The notes: generated by a model not told the origin, from the letters alone. A DNA stretch of 45,188 nt from Mariniblastus sp. (GCA_023300235.1 JALZWN010000223.1:1-45188), one strand, 5' to 3'; numbered from the stretch's first letter, positions 34,493 through 43,808 are shown. Made by a program: numbers and translations.

Positions 34493-35230
34493 ATGTTTCG
34501 ACTCGACCTGACCCTTGAAAATCCTCTGGCCAACATTGCATTGGACGAGGCACTGCTAGAAGTAGCCGAGGCTTCAACGGACCATCCGGAAGTGCTGCGA
34601 CTGTGGCAACCCACATCGCCGCTGGTGGTGCTCGGCCGCAGTTCACCTTGGAAAACCGAAGTCGAACATTCGTTCTGCAAAACACAACAGATCCCAGTGG
34701 TCCGGCGATGCAGCGGCGGTCAATCGATCGTGACCGGGCCTGGCTGTTTGATGTACGCCGTGTTGCTAGACTATCGCTTGCGGCCAGAATTACGGTTGCT
34801 CGATCGAGCTCATCATTTCGTAATGTCAAAGATGCAGGACGCGTTAAAGACACTGGGAATCGACGCCGAAATCAGCGGCACATCAGACTTGACGGTCGGC
34901 GGTCAAAAGGTCTCAGGCAATGCCTTGCGTTGCAAACGAAATTGGTTTGTTTACCACGGCACGATGATTTGTGATTTAGAAATTGACCTGATTGCAAACT
35001 GCTTGGGAAAACCCATTCGCCAACCCGAGTACCGCCAGCAACGAGACCACCGCAGCTTTTTGGCTCAACTCGATACCTCAGTCGACCAACTGACCGAGGC
35101 GATCGCGCGGACTTGGTCGGCTAGTTTTGAACCATCGCCAACGACGCAGCGGCTTACCAAGTTAAACGAACAATGCGACTTGCTTTTGCGAGAGAAGTAT
35201 TCGACCGATCAGTGGAACCAAAAAGTCTAA
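34493..35230 (+). CDS. Lipoate-protein ligase A / LipM-like acyltransferase
   Basis: A 245-aa BPL/LplA/LipB-fold protein that attaches lipoate or octanoate to the lipoyl domains of 2-oxoacid dehydrogenase and glycine-cleavage complexes. Motifs are NIALDEALLE (14-23), VVRRCSGGQSIVTGPGCLMY (69-88) and SDLTVGGQKVSGNALR (131-146) with the conserved Lys139, then VYHGTMIC. The separate C-terminal domain of E. coli-type LplA is missing. The protein could therefore be a ligase using a partner subunit or an octanoyltransferase, and the sequence does not decide. Several Cys are present (Cys73, Cys85, Cys147), but I cannot align one confidently to the LipM nucleophile. Confidence 0.85.
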   Translation: MFRLDLTLENPLANIALDEALLEVAEASTDHPEVLRLWQPTSPLVVLGRSSPWKTEVEHSFCKTQQIPVVRRCSGGQSIVTGPGCLMYAVLLDYRLRPELRLLDRAHHFVMSKMQDALKTLGIDAEISGTSDLTVGGQKVSGNALRCKRNWFVYHGTMICDLEIDLIANCLGKPIRQPEYRQQRDHRSFLAQLDTSVDQLTEAIARTWSASFEPSPTTQRLTKLNEQCDLLLREKYSTDQWNQKV

Positions 35231-35290
35231 GCCGGGACAACGCAAGCCACCCAGTGCCCGCAGCCAACCCAGGCCACCCCACACTAACTT

Positions 35291-35310
35291 GCCCTGCCCT
35301 GCCCTGCCCT
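35291..35310. repeat. Pentanucleotide tandem repeat (GCCCT)4
   Basis: Four perfect GCCCT units lie in a C-rich stretch between the ligase gene and the interspersed repeat at about 35380. It is possibly slippage-prone. No promoter elements are visible beside it. Confidence 0.8.
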
Positions 35311-35379
35311 CGTCAAGACACCGCGACATTCTACAAAACGCCCGCCAGCACGAAGGCAAATCAATTTTTGAATCTGGGC

Positions 35380-35500
35380 GTTCTGATAGCTCAACGCGTC
35401 AGCGAGCAAGCCATGGAAATCCTCGCTCACGCATCAGACCAGCATTGATAGCGACTTCCTAATTTGCAAAACTGATTCACACAGCCGCTAGCACTGGATC
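35380..35500. repeat. Interspersed palindromic repeat, diverged copy 5
   Basis: AACGCGTCAGCGAG near 35393 and CCTCGCTCACGC near 35420 form the family stem. The right flank (ATAGCGACTTCCTAATTTGC and on) matches that of the inverted copy near 19770-19800. The GTAGCCCG head is degenerate. It occupies the space upstream of the FlgI-HEAT lipoprotein gene. Confidence 0.65.
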
Positions 35501-35624
35501 GGTTGACGCCGCTGCTTCGATTTTCTACCCTCCCCACCGCAGAAGATTGCGCTCGAGGTGCGTCCGCGCTTGGTCAAGCTCAACTTCTGTCGTCCAATCG
35601 AATCAATGCCAAGGAAGGCTTGTG

Positions 35625-37379
35625 ATGAAAACTGATCAATCCAAAACAACTACCAACCGCGATCAATTCTTAAAGATCGGTCGTCGCTTATTTTTGGCTG
35701 GCGTGATTGCTTCGAGCGTTGGTTGTCAAAACATGATTCGTCGCGGCCAATCTTCGGACGAACCACTAAACATAAGCAAGTACGCCAACAATAGCATCCA
35801 GTCAGGGCCACGTTCGGTCGGCGAAATCTGCGGCATGGTCGGTTTAGACTCGGCCAAAGTTTACGGCATCGGCTTAGCCACCGATCTCAACGGAACCGGT
35901 TCTGCTCCAATCGAATCTGGCCAACGCGAGCATTTGCAACGCGAGCTACGACTGAGCAACAGCGCTGACAATGTCCCAGAATTAATGGCGGACAAAAACA
36001 CCGAACTCGTCATCGTCGAAGGCAGAATTCCACCGGGCGCACAAGCTGGCGACTACTTTGATCTTCATGTCGTGACCATGTCCGATTCCAATGCGACTTC
36101 TATCGACAGCGGCGTGCTAATGCAAACGCGGCTTCGCAAAATGGCTAACCTCGGCAACCGAGTCAAAAAAGGAAGCGTTTCGGCGACAGCCAGTGGGCCA
36201 GTCATTATTCGATCGCTTCTAAATGACAGTGACGACCACGACGATGCTCTGCAAGCAACCGTCCCTGCCGGTGGCAAAACGACCATCGATCGACACCTCG
36301 GCTTGCGAATCCACGGCGAAGAGATCGACCAACGGACCGCGTTGCAAATCACGCAAGCCATCAACAAGCGCTTCCATTACCGAACCAACCTTGGGCACGA
36401 TGGCGTAGCCGAACCAAAGACCGACCGCAAAATCACGCTCAGAGTACCACAGGTTTACCGCCACAATATCGGACGCTACGCATCGGTTTTGAATCAATTG
36501 GTCTTTGCTGAAAACAGCGGGCAACTCAAAGAACGTCTGTCTGAACTAGAAGCACAAATCGGCCAACCGACCCAATCGGGCTTAGCTGCGATGCAACTAG
36601 AAGCAATCGGAGACGAAGCCAAACCGGTCTTACAAGCGGCTCTTTTGCACAACGATCTGGAAGTACGCTTTCACGCCGCCGAAGCACTGGCTTACATGGG
36701 CGATACCGGCGGTACTTCAGAATTGATCGCCGCCGCCAAAGCAGACAAGAGCTACCGCTGGCACGCGTTTGCAGCACTGGCATCCATGGACAGTCGCGAG
36801 TCAGCCAACACGCTGTCCGAGTTTTTCAACCACCCAGAAATCGAACTTCGCTACGGTGCGTTCAAAGCAATTCGAAAACAAAACCAAGACGATCCAATCG
36901 TCACGGGTGATTACCTTACCAACGAATTCTTTTTGCACGAAGTAGATACGACCGCGAACCCAACGATTCATATTTCGACCAGGAATCGCGCAGAAATCGT
37001 CGTCTTCGGTAGCAAGGCATCGTTCAATGACAACTTCTTGCACGTGCAGTCTGGTTTGACCATCAAAAGTAGCGAAAACGGACTGCTGGCCGTAACTGCC
37101 TACCTGCCTGACTTTACAAGGGAACAACGAGTTTGCACCACTCAAGCGGCTGACTTGATCCGCACGTTGGCCGACCTTGGCTATGGATTCAGCAGTCAAA
37201 TAAAGATTCTTCGTCAAGCAAGCGAAAACGGATCACTAAACGCCGAACTCGCAATCAACGCCGCACCGAAACTCGACCTCAGCCGCCGCAAGCCGCAGCG
37301 TGTTGCGAGCGACTTTGAAGACATCAAACCGGTAAGCGGCGTGAACCAGTTTTTAAACTGGATCAAACCGATTAAATAA
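35625..37379 (+). CDS. Tat-type lipoprotein fusing a FlgI-like region with HEAT repeats
   Basis: A 584-aa exported protein. I start it at the ATG at 35625, which has AAGGAAGG upstream, rather than 26 codons earlier. The N-terminus IGRRLFLAGVIASSVGCQN has a twin-arginine-like RRxFL motif and a lipobox ending at Cys34. Residues 65-290 resemble the flagellar P-ring protein FlgI: SVGEICGMVGL, GIGLATDLNGTG (81-92), then VEGRIPPGAQAGDYFDL (131-147) and GVLMQTRL. HEAT-like repeats follow (about 320-420, with EVRFHAAEALAYMGDTGG), then a C-terminal region of about 160 residues with no match. No flagellar genes adjoin, so a P-ring role is doubtful. It is probably an envelope scaffold, anchored by lipid. 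Confidence 0.82.
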   Translation: MKTDQSKTTTNRDQFLKIGRRLFLAGVIASSVGCQNMIRRGQSSDEPLNISKYANNSIQSGPRSVGEICGMVGLDSAKVYGIGLATDLNGTGSAPIESGQREHLQRELRLSNSADNVPELMADKNTELVIVEGRIPPGAQAGDYFDLHVVTMSDSNATSIDSGVLMQTRLRKMANLGNRVKKGSVSATASGPVIIRSLLNDSDDHDDALQATVPAGGKTTIDRHLGLRIHGEEIDQRTALQITQAINKRFHYRTNLGHDGVAEPKTDRKITLRVPQVYRHNIGRYASVLNQLVFAENSGQLKERLSELEAQIGQPTQSGLAAMQLEAIGDEAKPVLQAALLHNDLEVRFHAAEALAYMGDTGGTSELIAAAKADKSYRWHAFAALASMDSRESANTLSEFFNHPEIELRYGAFKAIRKQNQDDPIVTGDYLTNEFFLHEVDTTANPTIHISTRNRAEIVVFGSKASFNDNFLHVQSGLTIKSSENGLLAVTAYLPDFTREQRVCTTQAADLIRTLADLGYGFSSQIKILRQASENGSLNAELAINAAPKLDLSRRKPQRVASDFEDIKPVSGVNQFLNWIKPIK

Positions 37380-37502
37380 CAACCTCCAACAAATCGTTTT
37401 ACCCCACCAATCGTTTTATAAACGCAGCTCAAACTTCGTTGCTGCCGCAAATCAAGACGACCCAAAACAGCCTTTTCCTTTTCATCGTAACGGTGCCCTT
37501 CA

Positions 37503-40500
37503 ATGCTCAAAGCCCTCGAATTAAGCGGCTTTAAGAGCTTCGCCGACAAGACGCGGTTTGAGTTCCCACCGGGCGTCACCGTCGTCGTCGGCCCCAACGG
37601 ATCCGGCAAATCAAACATCGTTGACGCCATCAAGTGGGTCCTGGGCGAACAAAGCGCCAAGAGCCTTCGCGGCAAGGACATGTCGGACGTGATCTTCAAA
37701 GGATCCGGCGGCAGCAATGGCCGCAGACCCGCCAACGCAGCCACCGCGACGATCGTCCTAGACAACTCCGACAAACGTTTCGCCTTCGACGCCGACGAAG
37801 TTTTAGTCACTCGGCGAGTCTACCGCAGCGGCGAATCAGAATACCTGATCAACAACGAAACCTGCCGCCTAAAAGACATTCGCGAACTCTTCCGCGGCAC
37901 CGGAGTTGGCACCGACGCCTATAGTTTGATCGAACAAGGCAAGGTCGAACGGATGTTGTCGACCAACGCCAAAGAACGTCGAATCATCTTCGAAGAAGCC
38001 GCTGGCATCAGCCGATTCAAAGCCAAGAAAAAAGACGCCGAACGACGCCTGTTGCGAGTCGAACGAAATCTGATCCGCCTCGCCGACATCGTCGAAGAAG
38101 TCGGCAGCCGCTACCGCAGCGTTAAAGCCCAAGCCTCCAAAGCCTCTCGCTACAAAGAATACTCCGACCGCTTGCAAGATCTGCGCACACACGCCGGGGC
38201 CAAGGACTGGCGTGATTTTAGCGCGAAACTAACATCGATTGAAACTTCCCTCACAACGGAACAGGAAGCCGTCCAGGTCGCTTCGAAAGAGATCAAAGCA
38301 TTTGAAGAGCGCACCAAAAAAGTTGAAGACGACTTAGACAAAGCGTCCCAAGAGTACCAAACCGCTCAAGACAATTCGGCCGGACTACGAGAACAAATCG
38401 CCCGCACCGAATCTAGCCTTCAGCTAAATCAGGCTCGTCAAAAAGACATCTCCCTGCGACAAACTCAACTTGACGAAGCATTGAAGCTTGCCAAAAAACG
38501 CAAGTCCGAAGCCGAAGCAAGAATCGCGAAAACCGAAAAGGAAGCTGAAGCGGCAGAACTAAACTATCGCGAAGCCCGCGATCAATTGCAACAAATTGAA
38601 ACCAACGCCAGTCAGCTCGACAGTTCAATCCTTGAAAAAACATCGCTCGCCGAAACCAAACGCGGGGAGCACCAGCAACTGATCTCTTTCGTCAGTCAAC
38701 TTGGCAGAACCGTCAGCGCCGCCGACTCGCAGCTATTGAATTTCCAAGAGTCAAAAAACCGATTGACTCAAACGACCCAACAGCTCACCGAATCACAAAC
38801 CCAGCTACAGCAAACGCTCGATCAAGCCAAACAGCAAGCCCAACAACTCGAACAAGAAGCCGACGGCAAAGACTCGGCCCTCGCCCAAACCCGCAAACTA
38901 CTCCAATCCACCAAGGAAGAGCTTGACGGACGCCGCCAACGACTGACTGACTTGACCACTCAGTATGCCGGGATGACTCAACGTGCCCAAGTCATCGAAG
39001 AACTCGAAAAAAGCCTCGAAGGCATCAACGCCGGTGCCCGTGAACTGCTCAAACGCGCCGACGACAAAACTGGCCCGATGTCAGAAGTGATCGGTTTGGT
39101 CGCGGATCTCGTCAACGTCAACGTACAACACGCCGCGCTCGTCGACGTGGCCCTCGGCGACATCGCTCAGTTTGTGATCGTCAACGGCGAGAAGCTAATC
39201 AGTCAGATCGCAGCCGAAAAGCTCAAGCTTGGCGGACGCGTCGGCTTGATCCAGCTGGACGAACCTCCAACACTTGGCGCCGATCCAGAGATCAATTTAA
39301 ACGGCGTCGAAGGCGTCATCGGCCGCGCCGATCGGCTGGTTCAAGTTCAACCGCAGTACGCCGAATTCATCCGCAAAATGCTCGGCGGAACCTGGCTGGT
39401 GAAAACGCTCAACATCGCCATCGATTTACGAGCCAATCACGAATCTGCTGATCGCGTTCGCTTCATCACACTCGACGGCGAAATCGTGGAAGCCGACGGC
39501 TCGGTCGTGGTCGGCCCAAAATCTACCACCGCGGGCCTCGTTTCGCGTCGCAGTGAACTCCGAGCCCTTAAACGCGAGATCGAACGGCTCGATGGCGAGC
39601 AAGAAACTTGTCGCGAGCAAGTCAAAAAGCTGACCGAAAAACTTGAGACTACCGAAAACAAAGCCCAAACGCAGCTCGAAGAAAACACCGACATCGCGAC
39701 ACGCTTGAAAGACCACCAACGAGAACACGCCGCCGCAGGAAAACAACTTGCTACCGTCAACAAACAGCTTGCCGCTGCCAATGAAGAACTAACCGGCAAC
39801 GAAAACAAAATCGCAGCTACCTCACAGCAGCTAACCTCGCAACGAGGCCAACTTGGTTTAAAAGAAACTGCGATCGCCGCGATTCTGGCATTGGTCGGCC
39901 AGTGCGATACTTCCGTCGCCGAATTTCGATTGCAGCGTAAGCAAGTCGAAAAATCAACCAGCGCGATCACCAGTAAACTCGCCAAGGCCGAACAAGTCTT
40001 AGAAGGCATGCAGTCTCGCGTCGCCCAATTCCGTCAGGAACTCGACGAACAAGACGCCGCTCATAAACAAGCGACCGAGCAAGTCGACGCGGATTCGCAA
40101 GCGTCGGGGACTGCCGAAAAAGAAATCGGAGCGGCGACCAAGCAACTGACTGAACTTCGCCAACAGTACGAGAGCGTCGACGAATCGCTGCAAAAGCTAA
40201 ACCTGACTCGCAGTGAACTCGATGCCGACCGCAAGCAAGTGTCAATGGAACTGCGGGGCAAGCAAGAGCAACTTCGTTTTGCTCAGGACAAAGTCCACCA
40301 GCAACAATCTCGCCTGGAACAACTTCGCTTGCAACGCGAACAGTTGGCCGAGCGAATGTTGGATGACTACGGGATCGACATTGCGAACGCCCAGCCCCAA
40401 CCAAGTACACCCACGCTCGCCATCGCGGCCACGCCGGATGATGATGAAGTGGACGACGAGGAGTTAGACGACGAGGAAGAAACGGACGAAGAAGAAACAG

Positions 40501-41303
40501 AATTCGAGGACGAAGAAAACGACGAAGATGAGGAGAGCGACGAAGACGAAGACGAAGACGAAGACGAAGACGAAGACGAAGAAACCGTCGCTCTTTCGTT
40601 GAATCGAGATGAAATCGACGGCGAGATTTCGGATTTGCGTCGCAAGCTAAGCTCCATCGGCTCGGTCAACCTTGACGCGTTGCAAGAGCTTGAAGACCTC
40701 GAATCTCGCTACCTTGCGATGGACCAGCAGTACCAGGATTTGGTCCAAGCCAAAGAAACGCTGCAAAAGATCATTGCTCGTATCGACAACGACAGCCGCA
40801 AGTTGTTTGTGGAAACACTCGAGATCATTCGCGGCAATTTCCAGAAGTTGTTCCGTCAGACCTTTGGCGGCGGCAAGGCCGACATCGTTCTTGAACCCGA
40901 CGTGGATCCTTTGGAAGCCGGCGTCGACATCATCGCCACGCCACCGGGCAAACCCGAGTTTAACAACTCGTTGTTGAGCGGTGGAGAGAAAGCGTTGACG
41001 GCGGTTTCGTTGTTGATGGCGATTTTCCAATTCCGCCCGAGTCCGTTTTGCGTGTTGGACGAAGTGGATGCTCCGTTTGACGAAGCAAACATCGGTCGTT
41101 TCATCGACGTGCTGAAAAGCTTCCTCGGTTGGACGAAATTCGTAATCGTCACGCACAGCAAAAAAACCATGACCGCCGCAACGACCTTGTACGGCATCAC
41201 GATGCAAGAGTCTGGCGTTTCAAAACGAGTCAGCGTCCGCTTCGAAGACGTCAGCGACGACGGCCACATCAGCGAAGATGCAATCAATCGCGAAAGCGCG
41301 TAG
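37503..41303 (+). CDS. smc: Chromosome segregation ATPase SMC
   Basis: A 1266-aa SMC protein that dimerises, binds ScpA/ScpB and organises the nucleoid by ATP-driven loop formation. The N-terminal head has Walker A GPNGSGKSNIVDAI (30-43). Long coiled coils flank a hinge at about 526-680 (SEVIGLVADLV to TTAGLVSRRSE). The C-terminal head has the signature LLSGGEKALTA (about 1158-1168) and Walker B FCVLDEVDAPFDEA (about 1181-1194), all intact. Just before the C-terminal neck, at 979-1027, lies an insert with 42 Asp/Glu among 49 residues, encoded partly by seven GACGAA units. Typical bacterial SMCs lack this. The gene stands 123 nt after the FlgI-HEAT gene. scpA/scpB are not in the window. Confidence 0.97.
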   Translation: MLKALELSGFKSFADKTRFEFPPGVTVVVGPNGSGKSNIVDAIKWVLGEQSAKSLRGKDMSDVIFKGSGGSNGRRPANAATATIVLDNSDKRFAFDADEVLVTRRVYRSGESEYLINNETCRLKDIRELFRGTGVGTDAYSLIEQGKVERMLSTNAKERRIIFEEAAGISRFKAKKKDAERRLLRVERNLIRLADIVEEVGSRYRSVKAQASKASRYKEYSDRLQDLRTHAGAKDWRDFSAKLTSIETSLTTEQEAVQVASKEIKAFEERTKKVEDDLDKASQEYQTAQDNSAGLREQIARTESSLQLNQARQKDISLRQTQLDEALKLAKKRKSEAEARIAKTEKEAEAAELNYREARDQLQQIETNASQLDSSILEKTSLAETKRGEHQQLISFVSQLGRTVSAADSQLLNFQESKNRLTQTTQQLTESQTQLQQTLDQAKQQAQQLEQEADGKDSALAQTRKLLQSTKEELDGRRQRLTDLTTQYAGMTQRAQVIEELEKSLEGINAGARELLKRADDKTGPMSEVIGLVADLVNVNVQHAALVDVALGDIAQFVIVNGEKLISQIAAEKLKLGGRVGLIQLDEPPTLGADPEINLNGVEGVIGRADRLVQVQPQYAEFIRKMLGGTWLVKTLNIAIDLRANHESADRVRFITLDGEIVEADGSVVVGPKSTTAGLVSRRSELRALKREIERLDGEQETCREQVKKLTEKLETTENKAQTQLEENTDIATRLKDHQREHAAAGKQLATVNKQLAAANEELTGNENKIAATSQQLTSQRGQLGLKETAIAAILALVGQCDTSVAEFRLQRKQVEKSTSAITSKLAKAEQVLEGMQSRVAQFRQELDEQDAAHKQATEQVDADSQASGTAEKEIGAATKQLTELRQQYESVDESLQKLNLTRSELDADRKQVSMELRGKQEQLRFAQDKVHQQQSRLEQLRLQREQLAERMLDDYGIDIANAQPQPSTPTLAIAATPDDDEVDDEELDDEEETDEEETEFEDEENDEDEESDEDEDEDEDEDEDEETVALSLNRDEIDGEISDLRRKLSSIGSVNLDALQELEDLESRYLAMDQQYQDLVQAKETLQKIIARIDNDSRKLFVETLEIIRGNFQKLFRQTFGGGKADIVLEPDVDPLEAGVDIIATPPGKPEFNNSLLSGGEKALTAVSLLMAIFQFRPSPFCVLDEVDAPFDEANIGRFIDVLKSFLGWTKFVIVTHSKKTMTAATTLYGITMQESGVSKRVSVRFEDVSDDGHISEDAINRESA
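40539..40580 (+). repeat. Hexanucleotide microsatellite (GACGAA)7 inside smc
   Basis: Seven perfect GACGAA units in frame encode alternating Asp-Glu within the acidic insert. Being hexameric, changes in unit number keep the reading frame, so length could vary between strains. Confidence 0.92.
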
Positions 41304-41332
41304 CGATTGCTAACATTCACAAAGTGAATCAA

Positions 41333-41393
41333 ATGTGGACTTGGTGCGTCCAGCCTGTCTACGCGCATGACAGACTAGAAGCCCATCACCACA
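41333..41393. repeat. Interspersed palindromic repeat, copy 6 (hairpin only)
   Basis: TGTGG...CCAGCCTGTC on the left and GACAGACTAGAAGCCCATCA with CCACA on the right enclose a TACGCGCAT loop. This matches the long hairpin of the family, diverged on the left arm. It lies exactly between the convergent smc and pdxH genes, where a bidirectional transcript end is expected. Confidence 0.75.
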
Positions 41394-41415
41394 CGTTTCG
41401 ACTTCCGGCGAAACC

Positions 41416-42072
41416 CTAAGGCGAAACCCTAAACCGTCGCCACTGACCGTCCTTTAGCTCAAACACAATCCGGTCGTGCAAGCGATTGGAACGCCCCTGC
41501 CAGAACTCGATACGGTCGGGGACGATTTTGTAGCCACCCCAGTTATCCGGCAGCGGAATATCCTGATCCGCATACTGGGCTTCCAGCTCTGCCTTCCGCT
41601 CCCCCAGCACCTCCCAAGACTCAACTTCCGCCGATTGGATCGACGCACAGGCTCCCAACTGCGAACCTCTAGGCCGCGAGTGGAAATACGCTTCCGAATC
41701 TTCACGAGACGTTTTTACGATCGCCCCTTCGAACCTCACCTGCCGGCCCAAGTAAGCCCACAGAAACGACGCCGCTGCTCGCGGGTTTTCCGCAATCTGG
41801 CGGCCTTTATCCGAATCGTAGTTCGAATAAAACCGAATCCCATCCGCATCCACGCCCTTGAGCAACACGTACCGATTGGAGACTCGGCCATCCACGCCAG
41901 CAGTCGCCACCGACATCGCATTCGCCTCCACCCACTCGCCGGGTTGGTTTTCTTCGGCAATCGCGTACCACTGCTGAAACAACTCCATTGGGCCTTTAGG
42001 CAAGCTAGACTCGTCGATTCCTCGATCGGCGTATTCTTTGCGAATTTGATGAAAGGTTATTTTTTCGGGCAT
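41416..42072 (-). CDS. pdxH: Pyridoxamine 5'-phosphate oxidase (PdxH)
   Basis: Oxidises pyridoxine or pyridoxamine 5'-phosphate to pyridoxal 5'-phosphate with FMN and O2, in the cytoplasm. The 218-aa length is normal. Family motifs are RYVLLKGVDADGIRFYSNYD, AASFLWAYLGRQVRFEG, then YFHSRPRGSQLGACAS and the C-terminal WGGYKIVPDRIEFWQGRSNR with LHDR, which holds the substrate-binding Arg/His. The usual Arg-Leu-x-Pro end is VSP here, a minor change. It is convergent with smc and divergent from fumC (186 nt from the fumC start). It is a stand-alone gene. Confidence 0.96.
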   Translation of the reverse strand: MPEKITFHQIRKEYADRGIDESSLPKGPMELFQQWYAIAEENQPGEWVEANAMSVATAGVDGRVSNRYVLLKGVDADGIRFYSNYDSDKGRQIAENPRAAASFLWAYLGRQVRFEGAIVKTSREDSEAYFHSRPRGSQLGACASIQSAEVESWEVLGERKAELEAQYADQDIPLPDNWGGYKIVPDRIEFWQGRSNRLHDRIVFELKDGQWRRFRVSP

Positions 42073-42258
42073 CCGTCAACAATCTGGGCAAATTGAGTTT
42101 TGAAAGAACTTGGACAACGCTTATCATACCGGCTGAAATTTATTCGATTAAACCCGATCAAGCAAAGAAATGGAAATTTGCTGAGACTAATCGCCGGCAA
42201 CACGAGCTTGACTCGCGAAGCCCTGCGAAACGACCAGCCGTCCATCAACCAAAATACA

Positions 42259-43698
42259 ATGACCGACTCTCAAGACAAAAAAACTCGTATCGAAACCGAC
42301 AGCATGGGCGACGTCCATGTCCCCGCCCAAGCCTACTACGGTGCTCAAACTCAACGAGCCGTAGAAAACTTCCCGGTCTCCGGCTGGCAACTGCCGATCG
42401 CGATGATCCGCGCGATGGGTCGAGTCAAACTCGCGTGCGGGATCGCCAACCGTGATCTTGGCAAACTGAGCGGCACTGGCAAGAACCCGTTAAAAGACGA
42501 TCAAATCAAAGCCATGCTGGACGCTTGCCAAGACGTCGTCGACGGCAAACTGGACAACGAGTTCCCGATCGATGTGTTTCAGACGGGTTCCGGAACCTCC
42601 AGCAACATGAACGTCAACGAAGTGATCAGCAACCGAGCGGTCGAAATCGCTGGCGGCGATCGCTTCGCAGCTGAAAAACCAATCCACCCTAATGATCACG
42701 TGAACATGGGGCAGAGTACCAACGATACGTTCCCAACGGCGATTCATGTTGCGGCGGGCGTCGAGCTCACCAATCAACTGATTCCTGCGTTGCAGCGGTT
42801 TGCCGATACGTTGAATGAAAAAGCCAAAGCTTGGGACCAGATCATCAAGATCGGTCGCACGCACTTGATGGACGCGACGCCTCTTCGACTGGGCCAAGAA
42901 ATCGGCGGGATGGCTCGCCAGATCGAACTATCGATCGAACGAGCCAAACAAGCGGTTGCGGATGTCACTGAGTTGCCCGTCGGCGGAACGGCAGTCGGCT
43001 CTGGCATCAACACTCATCCTGAATTCGGCAACCGAGTTTCTATCGAACTCGCCAAAGCGACCGGCGTGCCGTTTGTCGAAGCCGTCAACCACTTCGAAGC
43101 CAACGCTCAACGCGACGGCTTGGTTTCGTGCCACGGGCATTTGAAGTCGATCGCCACGACTTTGTTCAACGTCGCCAATAACATTCGCTGGTTGGGCTCA
43201 GGCCCGCGTTGTGGTTTCTACGAAATCGCATTGCCATCCCGCCAGCCAGGCAGCTCAATCATGCCGGGCAAAGTAAACCCCGTGATGTGCGAGAGCATGA
43301 TGCAATTTACCGCTCGAGTCATCGGCAACGACCAAACCATCACGGTCAGCGGCGCCGCTGGCGGACAGTTCCAGTTGAACATCATGATGCCGGTCATGTG
43401 CCAGACGACTTTGGAGAGCATCATGTTGCTGTCCAACGGTACGAACGCGTTCGTTGAGTTTTGTGCAGCAGAGATGCAAGCGAACATCGACGTTTGCGAA
43501 TCGTTTGTGGAAAAAAGCTTGTCGATGTGTACCAGTTTAAATCCTTACATCGGTTACGAAAAAGCCTCCAAGCTGGCCAAGGACGCGTTCAAGTCAGGCA
43601 AAACGATTCGCGAACTTTGCGAAGAACAACAGCTCCTGCCGCCCGACCAGTTGGCCGAAGCGTTAGATCCGATGCGGATGACCGAGCCTCAGGCGTAG
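42259..43698 (+). CDS. fumC: Fumarate hydratase class II (FumC)
   Basis: Interconverts fumarate and malate in the TCA cycle as an iron-free homotetramer. I start at the ATG at 42259 (479 aa), where homology begins, because an earlier frame opening would add 53 residues unlike the family. Motifs are FQTGSGTSSNMNVNEVISNR (107-126), HPNDHVNMGQSTNDTFPTA (143-161), KIGRTHLMDATPLRLGQE (197-214, His202) and the mobile loop GSSIMPGKVNP (331-341) with the catalytic Ser. MPGKVNP and HPNDHVN favour fumarase over aspartate ammonia-lyase, whose loop usually reads MPAKVNP. The length suits class II. Confidence 0.94.
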   Translation: MTDSQDKKTRIETDSMGDVHVPAQAYYGAQTQRAVENFPVSGWQLPIAMIRAMGRVKLACGIANRDLGKLSGTGKNPLKDDQIKAMLDACQDVVDGKLDNEFPIDVFQTGSGTSSNMNVNEVISNRAVEIAGGDRFAAEKPIHPNDHVNMGQSTNDTFPTAIHVAAGVELTNQLIPALQRFADTLNEKAKAWDQIIKIGRTHLMDATPLRLGQEIGGMARQIELSIERAKQAVADVTELPVGGTAVGSGINTHPEFGNRVSIELAKATGVPFVEAVNHFEANAQRDGLVSCHGHLKSIATTLFNVANNIRWLGSGPRCGFYEIALPSRQPGSSIMPGKVNPVMCESMMQFTARVIGNDQTITVSGAAGGQFQLNIMMPVMCQTTLESIMLLSNGTNAFVEFCAAEMQANIDVCESFVEKSLSMCTSLNPYIGYEKASKLAKDAFKSGKTIRELCEEQQLLPPDQLAEALDPMRMTEPQA

Positions 43699-43718
43699 GA
43701 CCGTTAAAAGATTTAAGC

Positions 43719-43748
43719 AAAAAAGGTTCAGCCAAAAAAGGCTGAACC
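43719..43748 (-). terminator. Hairpin with terminator polarity on the minus strand
   Basis: GGTTCAGCC (43725-43733) and GGCTGAACC (43740-43748) form a 9-bp stem with an A6 loop. Six A residues (43719-43724) lie on its left, so a minus-strand transcript would end in six U residues. On the plus strand it lacks a U tract but lies just after fumC and could slow or protect that transcript's end. No minus-strand gene is present to its right inside the window. Confidence 0.55.
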
Positions 43749-43808
43749 AAACGGATTGCTCTAAGCCATCAAACTCAAAATCAAACCGAATCCAAGGAGG
43801 GTTTCCGT

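Noticed and set aside
40539..40580. Regular repeats in smc considered as a CRISPR-like array
   Set aside because: It is a contiguous in-frame hexamer run without spacers, inside a coding region.
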